Positions 15,307 through 26,683 of a stretch of DNA of 64,000 bases are shown here, in pieces (positions within the stretch are counted from its first letter, which is position 1; every line of letters begins with the position of its first letter). The notes under the pieces are model-generated. The model made no database searches, was not told the origin of the DNA, and was given only the letters and a program-made list of their open reading frames with translations. The DNA lies in NCBI RefSeq assembly GCF_007655135.1, contig NC_045128.1, positions 39,321,885 to 39,385,884 of the forward strand. Reading direction: 5' to 3'. A program made the translations under genes and the position numbers. This DNA is from Punica granatum. Lineage: Eukaryota; Streptophyta; Magnoliopsida; Myrtales; Lythraceae.

Positions 15307-16991
15307 AAAACAGGCAACAATCAAACATAACAGAAACAACCCCTGGAGCAGATTCTGGCCCCTCGAATTCCTCTCTCTCGATATTTTCTTTCCCGTCGAA
15401 CCGTCAAATCCCCCTCTATTGATATGAACACCTCGAGTGATGACCCTCCCCTGTCCTTCTAACCCCACCAGATCAACAAATAACGCCAGCTTCTTCCAAA
15501 ACACAACCTAAAACCAAATCGAAATTCTTCTGTTTCTTATTTTCTTGAAAAAAATTAAAAAAACGTATAACATCTTCTTCTTTGCAGCTTGCGAATTTGA
15601 CGAGCGTCAAACAAAACAAGATCCCACTTCTTTACAAAACAAATCAAGCTCGATGGGGAGGGTGGCGCTCTTTCCTGCTGTTGGAACAATCTCTCCGCGG
15701 AATTGCTCCACCCGAGGAACAGGTACGGACCATGCGGGGACCATTTTCCCGGAAAATCATGGCACCGGAGAACGTATCTAGAGAGAGAATGACTGACCTA
15801 ATCGAGGGGAAGGGGGAGCTGGGGACGGAGCCAATTTCTTCCCGGGAAAATGGAACCCAGAGAGAATGGCGAGAGAGATGGAGATGGAAGAGCTGACTGA
15901 AGAAAGAAAAACGATGGATTGCCTTCCAACTTTCTCGGAAGAATCAATTTTCCATGGAGCATGGGAACTCTTCCTTTGCAGTTGCAGGCAGGAGCGAGGG
16001 TGCAAAAATGGAGGGCGCGCGACGTAGAGAGAGAAAGAGAGAGAGAATGAAAAATAGAAGAGAGAGATTTTCTTTTATTTCCTTTTCTTTTCTTTTAATT
16101 TTTCCTTATTGCGCGTTCCGAACCAATATTTAAAAGTCTAATAGGTTCGAACTGAGTCAGCCTATTAAAGTGTAAAATTCTCCAATCATGAACTTTCTCC
16201 GTTACAGGACTCGAGCTCGAGACTCTAGTAAAGGAACATAAGCTAATCATGAAACTCGAACAGTTTAAATCAATTGTGTGGATTATTCTTTTTATATTTC
16301 AAAAAAGGAATTTAGGGTATTTGTTGATTTTTCTTTAATAAAAGAATTTAAAATCACATTTTTCCTTTTATTTTTAACAGGTAAATTATTTCTCCTCTCT
16401 TTTTTCCTCCGAGAAAATCACATTTTTCTTGATTTTGCGTTCTATAATTTTTTTCCTTAATACAAGCATGGTCAGCTGCTTCCTCCTACAGAGACCAAAC
16501 TAGACCCTGCACGATCCACTCAAGAACGTGTTTGCATTTGCTGTGATTATCAAATCAACTTTTACGATATGAATTCCATATCGTTATGAATTATATACCG
16601 TAATTACAATCAGAATGAGAATGCAATCGGATTGATTGTTTAAAGACGTCCGATAAGCTCCCGACAGGTTGGTGGAGTGGAATTGTCAAAATTTGATCAA
16701 GAAAGGGGATTAAGGCCCGGATTTTTGCTCTGTAACTTGTACTGTAATATCCAAATCTTTATGTATAGTCACACCATTGGTTATCAGTTACCTATTGAAA
16801 GGTACTTTGGCGTTTCACATAATTAATCGGAATTTTAAAATTTTCTTGCAGTAAATTACCTTTTAAGGCTCTTTCTAACTTCTAAAAATGGTTTATGGAG
16901 AAAATCATTTTTTTCTCCTCCTACTAAGGCAAGGACGTGAAGTTTAGTTAATGCGTATTATTACATTAGACCATGTCGACTTGTATACTTA

Positions 16992-17236
16992 GGCTTGATT
17001 TGGGAGTGCTGTTACTAAAATATAATTGCTAAAAATTAAATATTAATTTTAGAATAAATAAAAGTGTTTGGGACGTAACAATTGAAAACTGTTAAAAGTA
17101 AAAAAAACAATTATTAATACTTGAAACATAATAAGCAGAATCAGATTTTACAAGCACATATTCACATGCTTGAAAAAATCACTTAGATTATAAGAAAAAT
17201 GATTATGGAATCACCCACCACACTTCCAAACGAATT
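16992..17236. mobile_element. MITE with imperfect terminal inverted repeats
   Basis: The left end CTTGATTTGGGAGTG and the reverse complement of the right end ATTCGTTTGGAAGTG form imperfect inverted termini around about 245 AT-rich bases with no coding capacity. I did not find a clear target duplication. Confidence 0.5.
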
Positions 17237-17784
17237 TTTACTCGATATGTTGAGAAATTAATGATCCATATGTGTCTAAGTTTAAATTGATGGTAATCAA
17301 ATTTCCGAGTAGCTTATAGCATTACAATAATTTCAAGGTGGTAGAGTGAGAGGGCATGCGATATCGATGACAAATGCACCATTATAAGAAATATATCATT
17401 TTTACGTTGGTAGCAATATCTCACACGTAGTTTCACGTTTTATCCCGTGCTAATACACAGGCTCCATGATTAGTCAATATTGATAATACAAATGCAATTC
17501 CTTTATTTCCATCATATTTTTTGAATAACATGAATAAAAAGGATTCAAAATTTTAAGATGGGGGATTCAATTTCATTCCAAGCTTTTGGCGCGAGAGGAA
17601 ATTTTGATTGAAGTTCCATTTAATAATTGATTTTGAATTATAAACATAAAGGAGTAGCGGAAATTCGTGACTGGATGATGATTTTGTCTGGGTCCCTTTG
17701 ATTTTACTGCTATGGGGCCCGCCGGCGGGTCTGCATCTCCAAGCTTATCAAGAAGAGTGGGCCCTTTGAATATGATATTCTCAC

Positions 17785-18615
17785 GAGAAAACTATCACCG
17801 TTGTTCTCATACTTTTACCGATTCACCACTTTCGTCCTTCATCGAATTTTGCGATCAATTCGGCCTAGACGTTGGGATTCCGTCCACCAATTTGGTCCTC
17901 ACCATCAACGCCTCTAATGAAAGTCTGACATGGCAACAAACGAAAAAAATGTATTTTTTATTTGTATTTGCCAGAACGACGTTGTTTTTACAAATTTTTT
18001 TTAAAAAACAAATTAAGGGGCAAATCGACTAAGACCTCCACAATCAATTGTCGCCCCCTTGGTCGAAGTTGTCTAGGGGCTCCCCGGCCAACCGCCACCC
18101 CTTCAGTTAAGGTCATAAGAGGTTCCTCTTGGCTTTCAAATGGGGGAAAAGGGGGGAGGAGGCAGACCGATTGTGGGCTTCCTAGCTAGTTGCCACCCCC
18201 TTAGATGAGGTCGTTGAAGGTTCATCTTGCCTTCGACGACCTTGGCCGAAGGGGTAGCGGATGACCGGTCTGCACCCTTCCCCCCTCTCCCCTTGTCATA
18301 AAAGTAGGAGAGGGAAGGGGTGTTGGAATTGATCGGGGCTCCTTAGCGATCACTATCCCTAGCTCGAGAGGCGGTTGCTGATCGACTAGACACCATCCAT
18401 CTGCCCCTCCTTGAAAAGAAATCACAAAAACGATATCGTTTTGACACGAATGATGAAAAATAAATATTTTTTTGACGTCGTTTTTATGCTAGTCAGATTT
18501 ACATTAGTGTTATTAATGGTAGGATCAAATTGACGGACGTAATACCAACGTTTGAGTGAAATTGGTGACAAAATAAGTGAGAGGACCAAAGCGGTGTCTC
18601 GGTGATAATTTTCTC
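17785..18615. mobile_element. Non-autonomous Mutator-like element (MULE), 831 bp
   Basis: The element is flanked by a perfect 9-base direct repeat TATTCTCAC at 17776-17784 and 18616-18624, the target-duplication size of Mutator elements. Its ends are long imperfect inverted repeats of roughly 200-240 bp. Left starts GAGAAAACTATCACCG; right, reverse-complemented, starts GAGAAAATTATCACCG. Further matching blocks include CGTCCACCAATTTGGTCCT against CGTCCGTCAATTTGATCCT. The GC-rich centre contains two diverged copies of a segment with GCCACCCC and AAGGTC. No transposase is encoded, so it would need a helper. Confidence 0.85.
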
Positions 18616-19002
18616 TATTCTCACTTGCTTCCTTGGCCGCTACTTTATTTTGCTCAGTGAGAGGAGGGGGCCCCCAAAGTCTCGAAAGAACATCGAGGTT
18701 GCTCAAATCATCAGAAAAGACTATATTGCGTCGTATGGCTTATCGAATTAAATTAAATTTATATAAACCAATTTCGTGGGCATGCGATTGAGATCAGTTC
18801 GTGCAGTTGATTACACGTTAGAGCGCCGACTCTATTCTGCAGGGACAATTAAATTAGCAAACAATTCGAATGGAAGTAGGTAAGTTTTACTGCACTAAAT
18901 ATGCTAATTTATTATTTATTAAATTTGTATGTGAAGAGTATGTCCGGGCGTAGCTTTTACTTCATGAAACTTTTTCTTTGAAGGGAAAAAAAGAAAATTT
19001 AA

Positions 19003-19160
19003 AATGGGATGCAGCGTAGTGGCGTATGCTCTCGCGATAACTATAAGGTTCCGGGTTTGATATTCAGTAAAACTATTTGTGTCTTTTTATTAGATATTAT
19101 GATTTTTATTAGATTATACTAAATCCACAGAGCTTTTCTTATAATCGGAAAAAAAAAAAA
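19003..19160 (+). mobile_element. tRNA-derived SINE copy
   Basis: Matches the SINE at 6860-7003: GGGAT(A/G)(T/C)AG start, B-box-like CCGGGTTTGATA near 19052-19063, CAGTAAAACTA and TTATTAGATATTATGATT blocks, and an A-rich end at about 19148-19160. The ends are approximate. Confidence 0.55.
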
Positions 19161-19867
19161 GTGATATGGGCCTAAGCTTGATCCCTGGGCTTGTCATGAC
19201 GGACCATGGGCCTGCCCCAAGAAAACAAACGGGATAGTTGCTCGTCCATCACGAGCCCTAGAGTCTATATGAATGGGGAAAAAAATAATAAATAAAAGAA
19301 GCTTGGAAATGCCCTATTTCGACGGATGGAATGGACTGATATTTATGTGTCAACATATACCTTTTCCAGGGGACAATATCCAATGGAACTATCAGATATT
19401 GAATCGAATCAAATTACATATGGGGCCTCAACGGACTTCCCTTGTCGCCTTGGACAAACAGATGATCCAGTCCCCGATCGTTACCCAATCATACGCTGAT
19501 AAGTCTATGCTCGAGACGTTTAAACGTCACAAGCACTCTCGTCCACCACAGAGTTATTCAAGAACCATGAACTACGATATTCCGAAATGGAGCTCGAGTT
19601 CTGACGAATCTTTCCCCGATCTAAACGAAACACAATATTAGTTGGATTAAAAGTGGGAAGGTCGGTAATCAGATAACTCATTGACACATGATTCGATAAT
19701 CAAATAACTTTTCCCTGATCTACAACCATAAGAAGTGATGACCTTTTTGTAGCTTCTTTGACCGACGTCCCAATCGTCTACTTGGATCGACATTTTACAG
19801 TGCAGTTTCACTTCTCAAAAATCATGCAACTATATGGACGGTTCTTTAAAGAGTTAAACTCGCAGTG

Positions 19868-20200
19868 TAGCATGATTTTTTAAAAATTTTCCTCATATAA
19901 CACATATCGTATTAACTTCACCATTCTGCATGATATTTAAAAAATTTTCACGACATAACACAACAAGCAATAATTTCATCACATAGCATAAGATTTTGAA
20001 ATTTTTTTACCATGTAATAGCACGATGTAAGTTTTTCGTCAATTTTTTGTACTATATGATGAAAAAAATTCAAATTTTTGTGCTATTTAATGAGATTATT
20101 GCTTATTGTGCTATTTCATGAAAAAAAATTCAAAATATCATACTAATTGAAAAAATTAATACAATATATACTATCTAAAATTTTTTTAAATATCGTACTA
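19868..20200. mobile_element. Foldback (long inverted repeat) element
   Basis: Two arms of about 145 bases face each other around a short centre near 20035. The left arm contains AACAAGCAATAATTTCATCA and the right arm, reverse-complemented, ATAAGCAATAATCTCATTA. The outer ends are TAGCATGATTTTTTAAAAA against TAGTACGATATTTAAAAAA. It is AT-rich and non-coding. A truncated copy at 23399-23660 was carried along by the ANT1 duplication. Confidence 0.7.
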
Positions 20201-20705
20201 TACGATGATATTAATCTTTCAATAATGGTATATATTTTTTGGAACACAATGTGGTTACATGTACAATGAAGGTTGTGGATGCGAGCACTTTTATGGCAAC
20301 TCACCTTTTTGTCATTTAGGCCTTGAACGTGGGCTTCATCTCCAAGATTCTGACACGCCACCCTCTTTTCCATTACTCTTATGTGGATAGAGTCCAACAC
20401 CAACCCAGTTGGACAGAACAGGAAGAGCTGAAGCAGAATCACATGCAGAATCCGAGATTGCGTTTTCCATTTCTGTTTATTTTTCATTAATTAATTAATT
20501 AATTACTTGGAATTTTCAGGACAATATATGATGCATCATCCATCAGATGGTTTTCTGCTCCATCCCACCTGTCACCACGCACCACAGCTAGGCGCTAGCA
20601 GTCGCTTCTCGTCCATGGCAGAATAGGGACGACCCGACAACATCATCAGACACTGAATCCGATCGTAGAACAGTTTATTCTCTTCTGCTGAAACAAAGTG
20701 GGCTT

Positions 20706-23353
20706 ATGGAACGTGAGGCCAACAGGTTGGCCGTTCCTTTGTTGGATCAGTCGTCTTCGTCCGGCACCGGGTCGGCGACGTCGATCCAGACTTTGGGAAA
20801 TATCATTGTCTCAGTTGTTGGGACCGGAGTTCTTGGCCTGCCCTTCGCCTTCAAAATCGCCGGCTGGCTTGCCGGGTCGATCGGAGTTGCAGTCGCCGGC
20901 ATCGCCACCTACTACTGCATGCTCATTCTCGTCAGTAGAAACTCTGCTCTCCTCTGTTCCTTATATGGCCATTGATTGATTTGTTTGCTATTGGGCTCGC
21001 TATTGAATTGAGCTGCCTAGATTAAATCTGAGCAACTTGCTGATTTTTTCTTAATACCTTACCTTATGATTCCGTGATTTGTCCATTTCTTTCTTTTCGA
21101 TGAGACTATGAGATGCGGTCAGTATGCTATTTGCTTCACAACTCATGATTTGACTGGCCGTAACCTCGTACTCCGTCATGTCCTTCATATAGAAGGAAAT
21201 GGTCCCATTGTAACTGTACTTGCGAGTCAATCTGTAACAGATAGAATCCAAGGACAAGATGGCATCGGACTCGATGGACCTTAAAACTTACGGCGATCTG
21301 GGCTACAAATGCATGGGGAAGCCTGGCCGCTTCTTCACCGAAACACTCATCCTGGTTTCCCATTGCGGAGGCTCAGTCGCCTACCTCATCTTCATCGGCC
21401 AAAACCTCTCCTCCATATTCAAAGTTCACAGTCTCACCTTCGCATCCTTCGTCTTCATGTTGGTCCCCCTCGAGATCCTTCTCTCGTGGATAAACACTCT
21501 CTCCGCTTTAGCCCCCTTCAGCATCTTCGCGGACGTCTGCAATGTACTAGCGATAGGTTTCGTGGTGAAAGAAGATATACAGGAAGCTTTAGGGGGCCAG
21601 TTCTCTTTTGGTGACAGAAAGGCAATAACTCCAAATATCGGGGGATTGCCCTTTGCGGGTGGAATGGCGGTGTTTTGCTTCGAGGGGTTTGGGATGACTC
21701 TTGCTCTCGAGGCTTCGATGAAGGAGAGGAGAACATTCCCGAAGCTGTTGGCCAAGGCCTTTGCCAGTATAACTCTCGTGTATGTTCTGTTTGGATTTTT
21801 AGGCTACATGGCTTACGGGGAGGAGACAAGGGATATCGTGACGCTTAACCTTCCCGCAGATTGGACCACCATTACAGTTCAGGTAATGTACCATCATGTT
21901 TTGACGAGCATAATATACATACTGCATTGCCACATTTAGTGCATAGGATTTGAATGGGAATTGAGTGGAACCCCTAGCTAGGTTTGATTTCAAAGTAAGA
22001 TTTTAAAATTAGATTTTAATTTTAAAGAAGAGTGGTATAAATGGGACATACCATTTAATTTTGTATGAGTTATTTTATTTTGTTGTTGAAAAATAATGGT
22101 ATAAATGGAACCCACTCTTTGACTTTGTATGAATTATTTTGTTTTGTTATGGATAGAATTATGTTAAAGTCGTGATTTTAAAATCACATTTCCAAACCAA
22201 ATAAGTTCATAATGACTTGGCAGCCTTTTGATATGGCTCTGAAATTAAGGCCTCTGAATCAATTACCTCGTACAAAAAACTACCCAAGTCACTACATGTT
22301 AGCCATGCCGGTCTTATATTTGAGCTCCCATTGGCTTGTCACCGACTTCCAACAACATTTTTCTGCAATTTGATTTCCTAAATAACTTCCCGATGTATTT
22401 GGGTTGCCTGCAACCTGCATGTCTGCGAGGCTGATAGCTAATCTCGTCATTTAGGATAGGACATAGCAAGATAACAATGCATAACCAATGAATAATTATT
22501 ATGATTGTCCTATAGAATATGCGACATGGTGCGTTAAACCGGTCACAATCAATAATTTAGGTGGAAATCGTAGTTTCTGCATGAAGTCGATTGCAAATAC
22601 AACCTTTAGATCTTTCAGGCTTTCAGCAGCTTCATGTTTCTTGCACTCTGCTTTTCCGGGTTCAAATTAGTTGCACTTATTCGTACCTTTTGCAATGATG
22701 ATACTTAGTGAGAAAGCCATCCCCTACAAATTGGTCACGGGAGAAGTTGACAGAGGCGTGAAGCGACATCTCCAGTTCCCTTCCTGTACCCTCGCCACAT
22801 AAAGCTTGTTTTGTCCATGGACTCGCAGGACATCCATGGTCGCTTGCAGGGTCCCGGTTAGCTCCGTAAGGGGCACTTTTTCCACGAAAATAAAAACAGA
22901 TTTATACGGCTTAAGCTAACGTAAAGTTCTTGTCAACAGATCGGCCTGTGCTTGGGGCTCGCCTTCACATTCCCTATCATGATCCATCCAGTCAATGAGA
23001 TCGTCGAAGACAACTTGAAGAGACTTGGATGGTTTCAGAAGCTCCCTTGCAGCGATAACGACATCGATTATTCTAAAACGAAAATCTGGAAGCTGATAGT
23101 TTACACCGCCCGTTCCATCGTGGTGATAGTCTTGGGGGTCGTGGCGTCATGTGTCCCGGGGTTCGGAGTCTTTGTTTCACTTGTGGGCAGTACAGTCTGT
23201 GCACTCCTTTCATTCGTGTTGCCAGCCTCGTTCCACCTCCAGTTGTTAGGCTCAAGCATGAGATTGTGGCAAAAGGTCTTGGATTCTCTTATTCTGTTGG
23301 GCGGGTTGATGTTTGCCGCCTATGGTACTTATAACACCGCAATCGGAGTATAA
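20706..23353 (+). CDS. ANT1: ANT1-like amino acid transporter, tandem copy 1
   Basis: Proton-coupled amino acid permease of the AAAP/AVT family, closest to Arabidopsis ANT1 (aromatic and neutral amino acid transporter). Exons 20706-20930, 21241-21882, 22940-23353 join in phase 0 to 426 aa (ANT1 is about 432). Key blocks are TLGNIIVSVVGTGVLGLPFA (about 30-49), KTYGDLGYKCMG, GGSVAYLIFIGQNLSSIF, GLPFAGGMAVFCFEGFGMTL, FLGYMAYGEET and GLAFTFPIMIHPVNEI, giving roughly 10-11 membrane helices. The N-terminus is cytosolic and Ser/Leu-rich. The protein ends AYGTYNTAIGV, as I recall ANT1 does. Intron 2 carries a MITE of about 223 bp that copy 2 lacks. The first donor is the unusual GTCAGT, shared by both copies. 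The duplication junction lies only about 45 bases past the stop, so the 3' untranslated region comes from sequence that is copy 2's promoter. Confidence 0.92.
21980..22202. mobile_element. MITE in intron 2 of ANT1-like copy 1
   Basis: This block of about 223 bp interrupts sequence that is continuous in copy 2 (around 25402). Its reverse complement matches 55221-55452. Inverted ends are GGTTTGATTTCAAAG (left) and TTTGGTTTGGAAATG (right, reverse-complemented), each followed by GATTTTAAAAT. It is non-coding and lies in the spliced-out part of the transcript. Confidence 0.8.
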
Positions 23354-24132
23354 ACTGGATCTCGAACCGAAACCTCAACTGGAAGCACAGAGATCTCTTG
23401 AAAATTTTTCGTGACATATCCCAACAAGCAATAATTTCACTAAGTAGTACAAAATTTTGAAAATTTTTCATCGTGTAGCATGACGTTAGTTTTTTGTGCT
23501 ATATGACGAAAAAAATTTAAAATTTTGTGCCATTTGATGAAATTATTACTTATTTTGTTATTTCATAAAAAAAAATTAAAATATTATATTGAATGATGAA
23601 ATTAATACGATATGTATTCTGTAATGAAAAATTATAAAATATCGTGTACAGTAATATTAATCTTTCAATAAATAAATCATATATATTTCTTTGGAACGCA
23701 ATGTGGTTACGTGTACAATGATTAGAGTGGACTGCGAGCACTTTGATGGCAATTAATCTTTTTTGTCATTTAGGCCTTGAATGTGGGCTTCACCTCCAAG
23801 ATTCTGACACGCCACCCTCTTTTCCATTGCTCCTAATCCAAAACCAATCCAGTTGGATAGAACAGGAAGAGCTGAAGCAGAACCCGAGATTGCGTTTTCC
23901 ATTTCTGTTTATTTTTCATTAATTAATTAATTAGTTAGAATTTTCAGGACAATATGTGATGCATCATCCATCAGATGGTTTTCTGCTCCATCCCACCTGT
24001 CACCACGCACCACCGCTAGGCGCTAGCAGTCCCTCCTCGTCCGTGGCAGAACAGGGACGACCCGACAACATCATCGGACGCTAAATCCGATCATACAACA
24101 ATTATTCTCTTCTGCTGAAAGAAAGTGGGCTT
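23354..24132. other. Duplication junction and promoter of ANT1-like copy 2
   Basis: The last 45 bases still match the 3' coding tail of copy 2. From about 23399 the sequence switches to that found upstream of copy 1 (from about 19941), starting inside the foldback element. The rest (to 24132) is a close copy of the copy 1 promoter at about 20210-20705, including a GATGCATCATCCATCAGATG block and CCATCCCACCTGTCACCACG. It therefore serves both as the 3' end of copy 1 and the promoter of copy 2. Confidence 0.75.
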
Positions 24133-26683
24133 ATGGAACGTGAGGGCAACGAATTGGTCGCTCCTTTGTTGAATCGGTCGCCTTCGTCCAGCACCGGGTT
24201 GGCGACGTCGATCCAGACTTTGGGAAATATCATTGTCTCCATTGTTGGGACCGGAGTTCTTGGTCTGCCCTTCGCCTTTAAAATCGCCGGCTGGCTTGCC
24301 GGGTCGATCGGAGTTGCAGTCGCCGGCATCGCCACCTACTACTGCATGCTTATTCTCGTCAGTAGACGCTCTGCTCTTTTCTGTTCTTTCTATGGCCATC
24401 GATCGATTTGTTTGGTATTGGGCTCGCAATTGAGTTGAGCTGCCTGGATTAAATCTGAACAACTTGCTAATTTTTTCGTAACACCTCACCGTATGATTTC
24501 GTGATTTGTCCATTTCTTTTCTTTCGATGAGACTATGAGATGCGGCCAGTACGCCATTTGCATCACAACTCGTGATTTGATTGTTCATAACCTCGTACTC
24601 TGTCATGTCCTTCATGTAGAAGGAAATGGTCCCATTGTAACTGTACTTGCGGGTCAATCTGTAACAGATAGAGTGCAGGGAGAAGATGGCATCGGACTCG
24701 GCTGACCTTAAAACTTACGGCGATCTGGGCTACAAGTGCATGGGGAAGCCTGGCCGCTTCTTCACCGAAACACTCATCCTGGTCTCCCAGTGTGGAGGCT
24801 CGGTCGCGTACCTCATCTTCATCGGCCAAAACCTCTCCTCCATATTCAAAGTTCACAGTCTCACCTTCGCGTCCTTCGTCTTCATGCTGGTCCCCCTCGA
24901 GATCCTTCTCTCGTGGATAAATACTCTCTCCGCTTTAGCCCCCTTCAGCACTTTCGCCAATGTCTGCAATGTACTAGCAATGGGTTTCGTGGTGAAACAA
25001 GATATACAGCAAGCTTTAGGGGGCCAGTTCTCGTTTGCTGACAGAAAGGCTGTAACGCCAAATATCGGGGGATTGCCCTTTGCAGGTGGAATGGCGGTGT
25101 TTTGCTTCGAGGGGTTTGGGATGACACTTTCTCTTGAGGCTTCGATGAAGGAGAGGAGGACGTTCCCGAAGGTATTGGCCCTGGCCTTTGCCGGTATAAC
25201 TCTCGCGTATGTTCTGTTTGGATTTTTAGGCTACATGGCTTACGGGGAGGAGACCAGGGATATCGTGACGCTTAACCTTCCCGCAGATTGGACCGCCATT
25301 ACGGTTCAGGTAATGTACCATCATGTTTTGATGAGCACAATATACAAACTGCATTGCCACATTTAGTGCATCGGATTTGAATGGGAATTGAGTGGAACCC
25401 CTCGCAGTTATAATGACTTGGCAGCCTTCTGATATCGCTCTGAAATTAAGGCCTCTGAATCAATTACCTCGTACAAAAAACTACCCAAGTCACTACATGT
25501 TAGCCATACCGGTCTTATATTTGAGCTGCCATTGGCTTGTCACCGACCCCCAACAACATTTTTCTGCAATTTGATTTCTGAAATAGGTTCCCGATGTATT
25601 TGGGTTGCCTGCAATCTGCATGTCTGCGAGGCTGATAGATAATCTCGTCATTTAGGATAGGACATAGCGAGATAACAATGCATAACCAATGAAGAATTAT
25701 TATGATTGTCCTATAGAATATGCGACATGGTGCATTAAACTGGTCACAATCAATAATTTAGGTAGAAATCGTAGTTTCTCCGTGAAGTCGATTGCAAACA
25801 CAACCTTCAGATCTTTCACGCTTTCAGCAGCTTCATGTTTCTGCACTCTTCTTTTCTGGGTTCAAATTAGTTGCACTTATTCGTACCTTTTGCAATGATG
25901 ATACTTAGTGAGAAAGCCATCTCCTACAAATTGATCACGGGAGAAGTCGATAGAGGTGTGAAGCGACATCTCTAGCTCCCTTCCTGTACCCTCGCCACAT
26001 AGGGCGTGGTTTGTCCAGGGACTTGCAGGACACCCATGTTCGCTTGCAGGGTCCCGGTTAGCTCCGTAAGGGGCACTTTTTCCACGAAAATAAAAACAGA
26101 GAGGACTAGAGAGATTAGCCAATGATTTATATGGCTTAAGCTAACGTACACTTCTTGTCAACAGATCGGCCTGTGCTTGGGGCTCGCCTTCACATTCCCT
26201 ATCATGATCCATCCAGTCAACGAGATCGTCGAAGACAACTTGAAGAGGCTTGGATGGTTTCAGAAGCTCCTTCGCAGCGATAACGACATCGATTCTTCTA
26301 AAACGAAAATTTGGAAGCTGATAGTTTTCACCACCCGTTCCATCGTGGTGATAGTCTTGGGGGTTGTGGCGTTATGTGTCCCGGGGTTCGGAGTCTTTGT
26401 TTCACTCGTGGGCAGTACAGTTTGCGCACTCCTTTCGTTCGTGTTGCCAGCCTCGTTCCACCTCCAGTTGTTGGGCCCAAGCATGAGATTGTGGCAGAAG
26501 GTCTTGGATTCTCTTATTCTGTTGGGTGGGTTGCTATTTGCCGCCTATGGTACTTATAACACCGCAATCGGAGCAGAAACAGGATCTCGAACTGAAACTT
26601 CAACTGGAAGCACGGCGATCTCTCGTCTGGTAGAATCACCGAGAGGAGGATACGCCTTAGTTGAACAAAAGTGCTGTAAGTAG
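24133..26683 (+). CDS. ANT1: ANT1-like amino acid transporter, tandem copy 2 with extended C-terminus
   Basis: Second copy of the ANT1-like permease. Exons 24133-24357, 24668-25309, 26165-26683 join to 461 aa. Exons 1 and 2 have the same lengths as in copy 1 (225 and 642 nt) and the proteins are nearly identical through AYGTYNTAIG. Copy 1 then has GTATAA (Val-stop), whereas copy 2 has GCAGAA (Ala-Glu) and reads on for 35 residues, ETGSRTETSTGS through VEQKCCK. The tail is hydrophilic and Ser/Thr-rich, ends in a Cys pair and is probably cytosolic. Exon 2 starts IECREKM, closer to my memory of Arabidopsis ANT1 than copy 1's IESKDKM. The promoter is duplicated from copy 1. Whether the long tail is ancestral or a stop-loss cannot be settled here. 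Confidence 0.92.

Larger units (their letters stand above)
15307..20705. other. Intergenic region rich in small transposons
   Basis: Begins with the leader and promoter of the minus-strand myosin-binding gene, including GA-rich DNA near 16026-16047. It then holds a MITE (16992-17236), a complete MULE-type element (17785-18615), a SINE copy (19003-19160), a foldback element (19868-20200) and the promoter of the first ANT1-like gene (about 20210-20705). A 122-codon open frame at 19273-19641 has no recognisable domain, and I do not call it a gene. Confidence 0.6.

Noticed and set aside
16130..16240. Possible further SINE (TCGAGCTCGAGACTC region)
   Set aside because: Contains a B-box-like stretch but does not align with the SINE family elsewhere in the window.
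19273..19641. 122-codon plus-strand open frame
   Set aside because: Reasonable length but no recognisable domain and transposon-rich surroundings; I could not support it as a gene.
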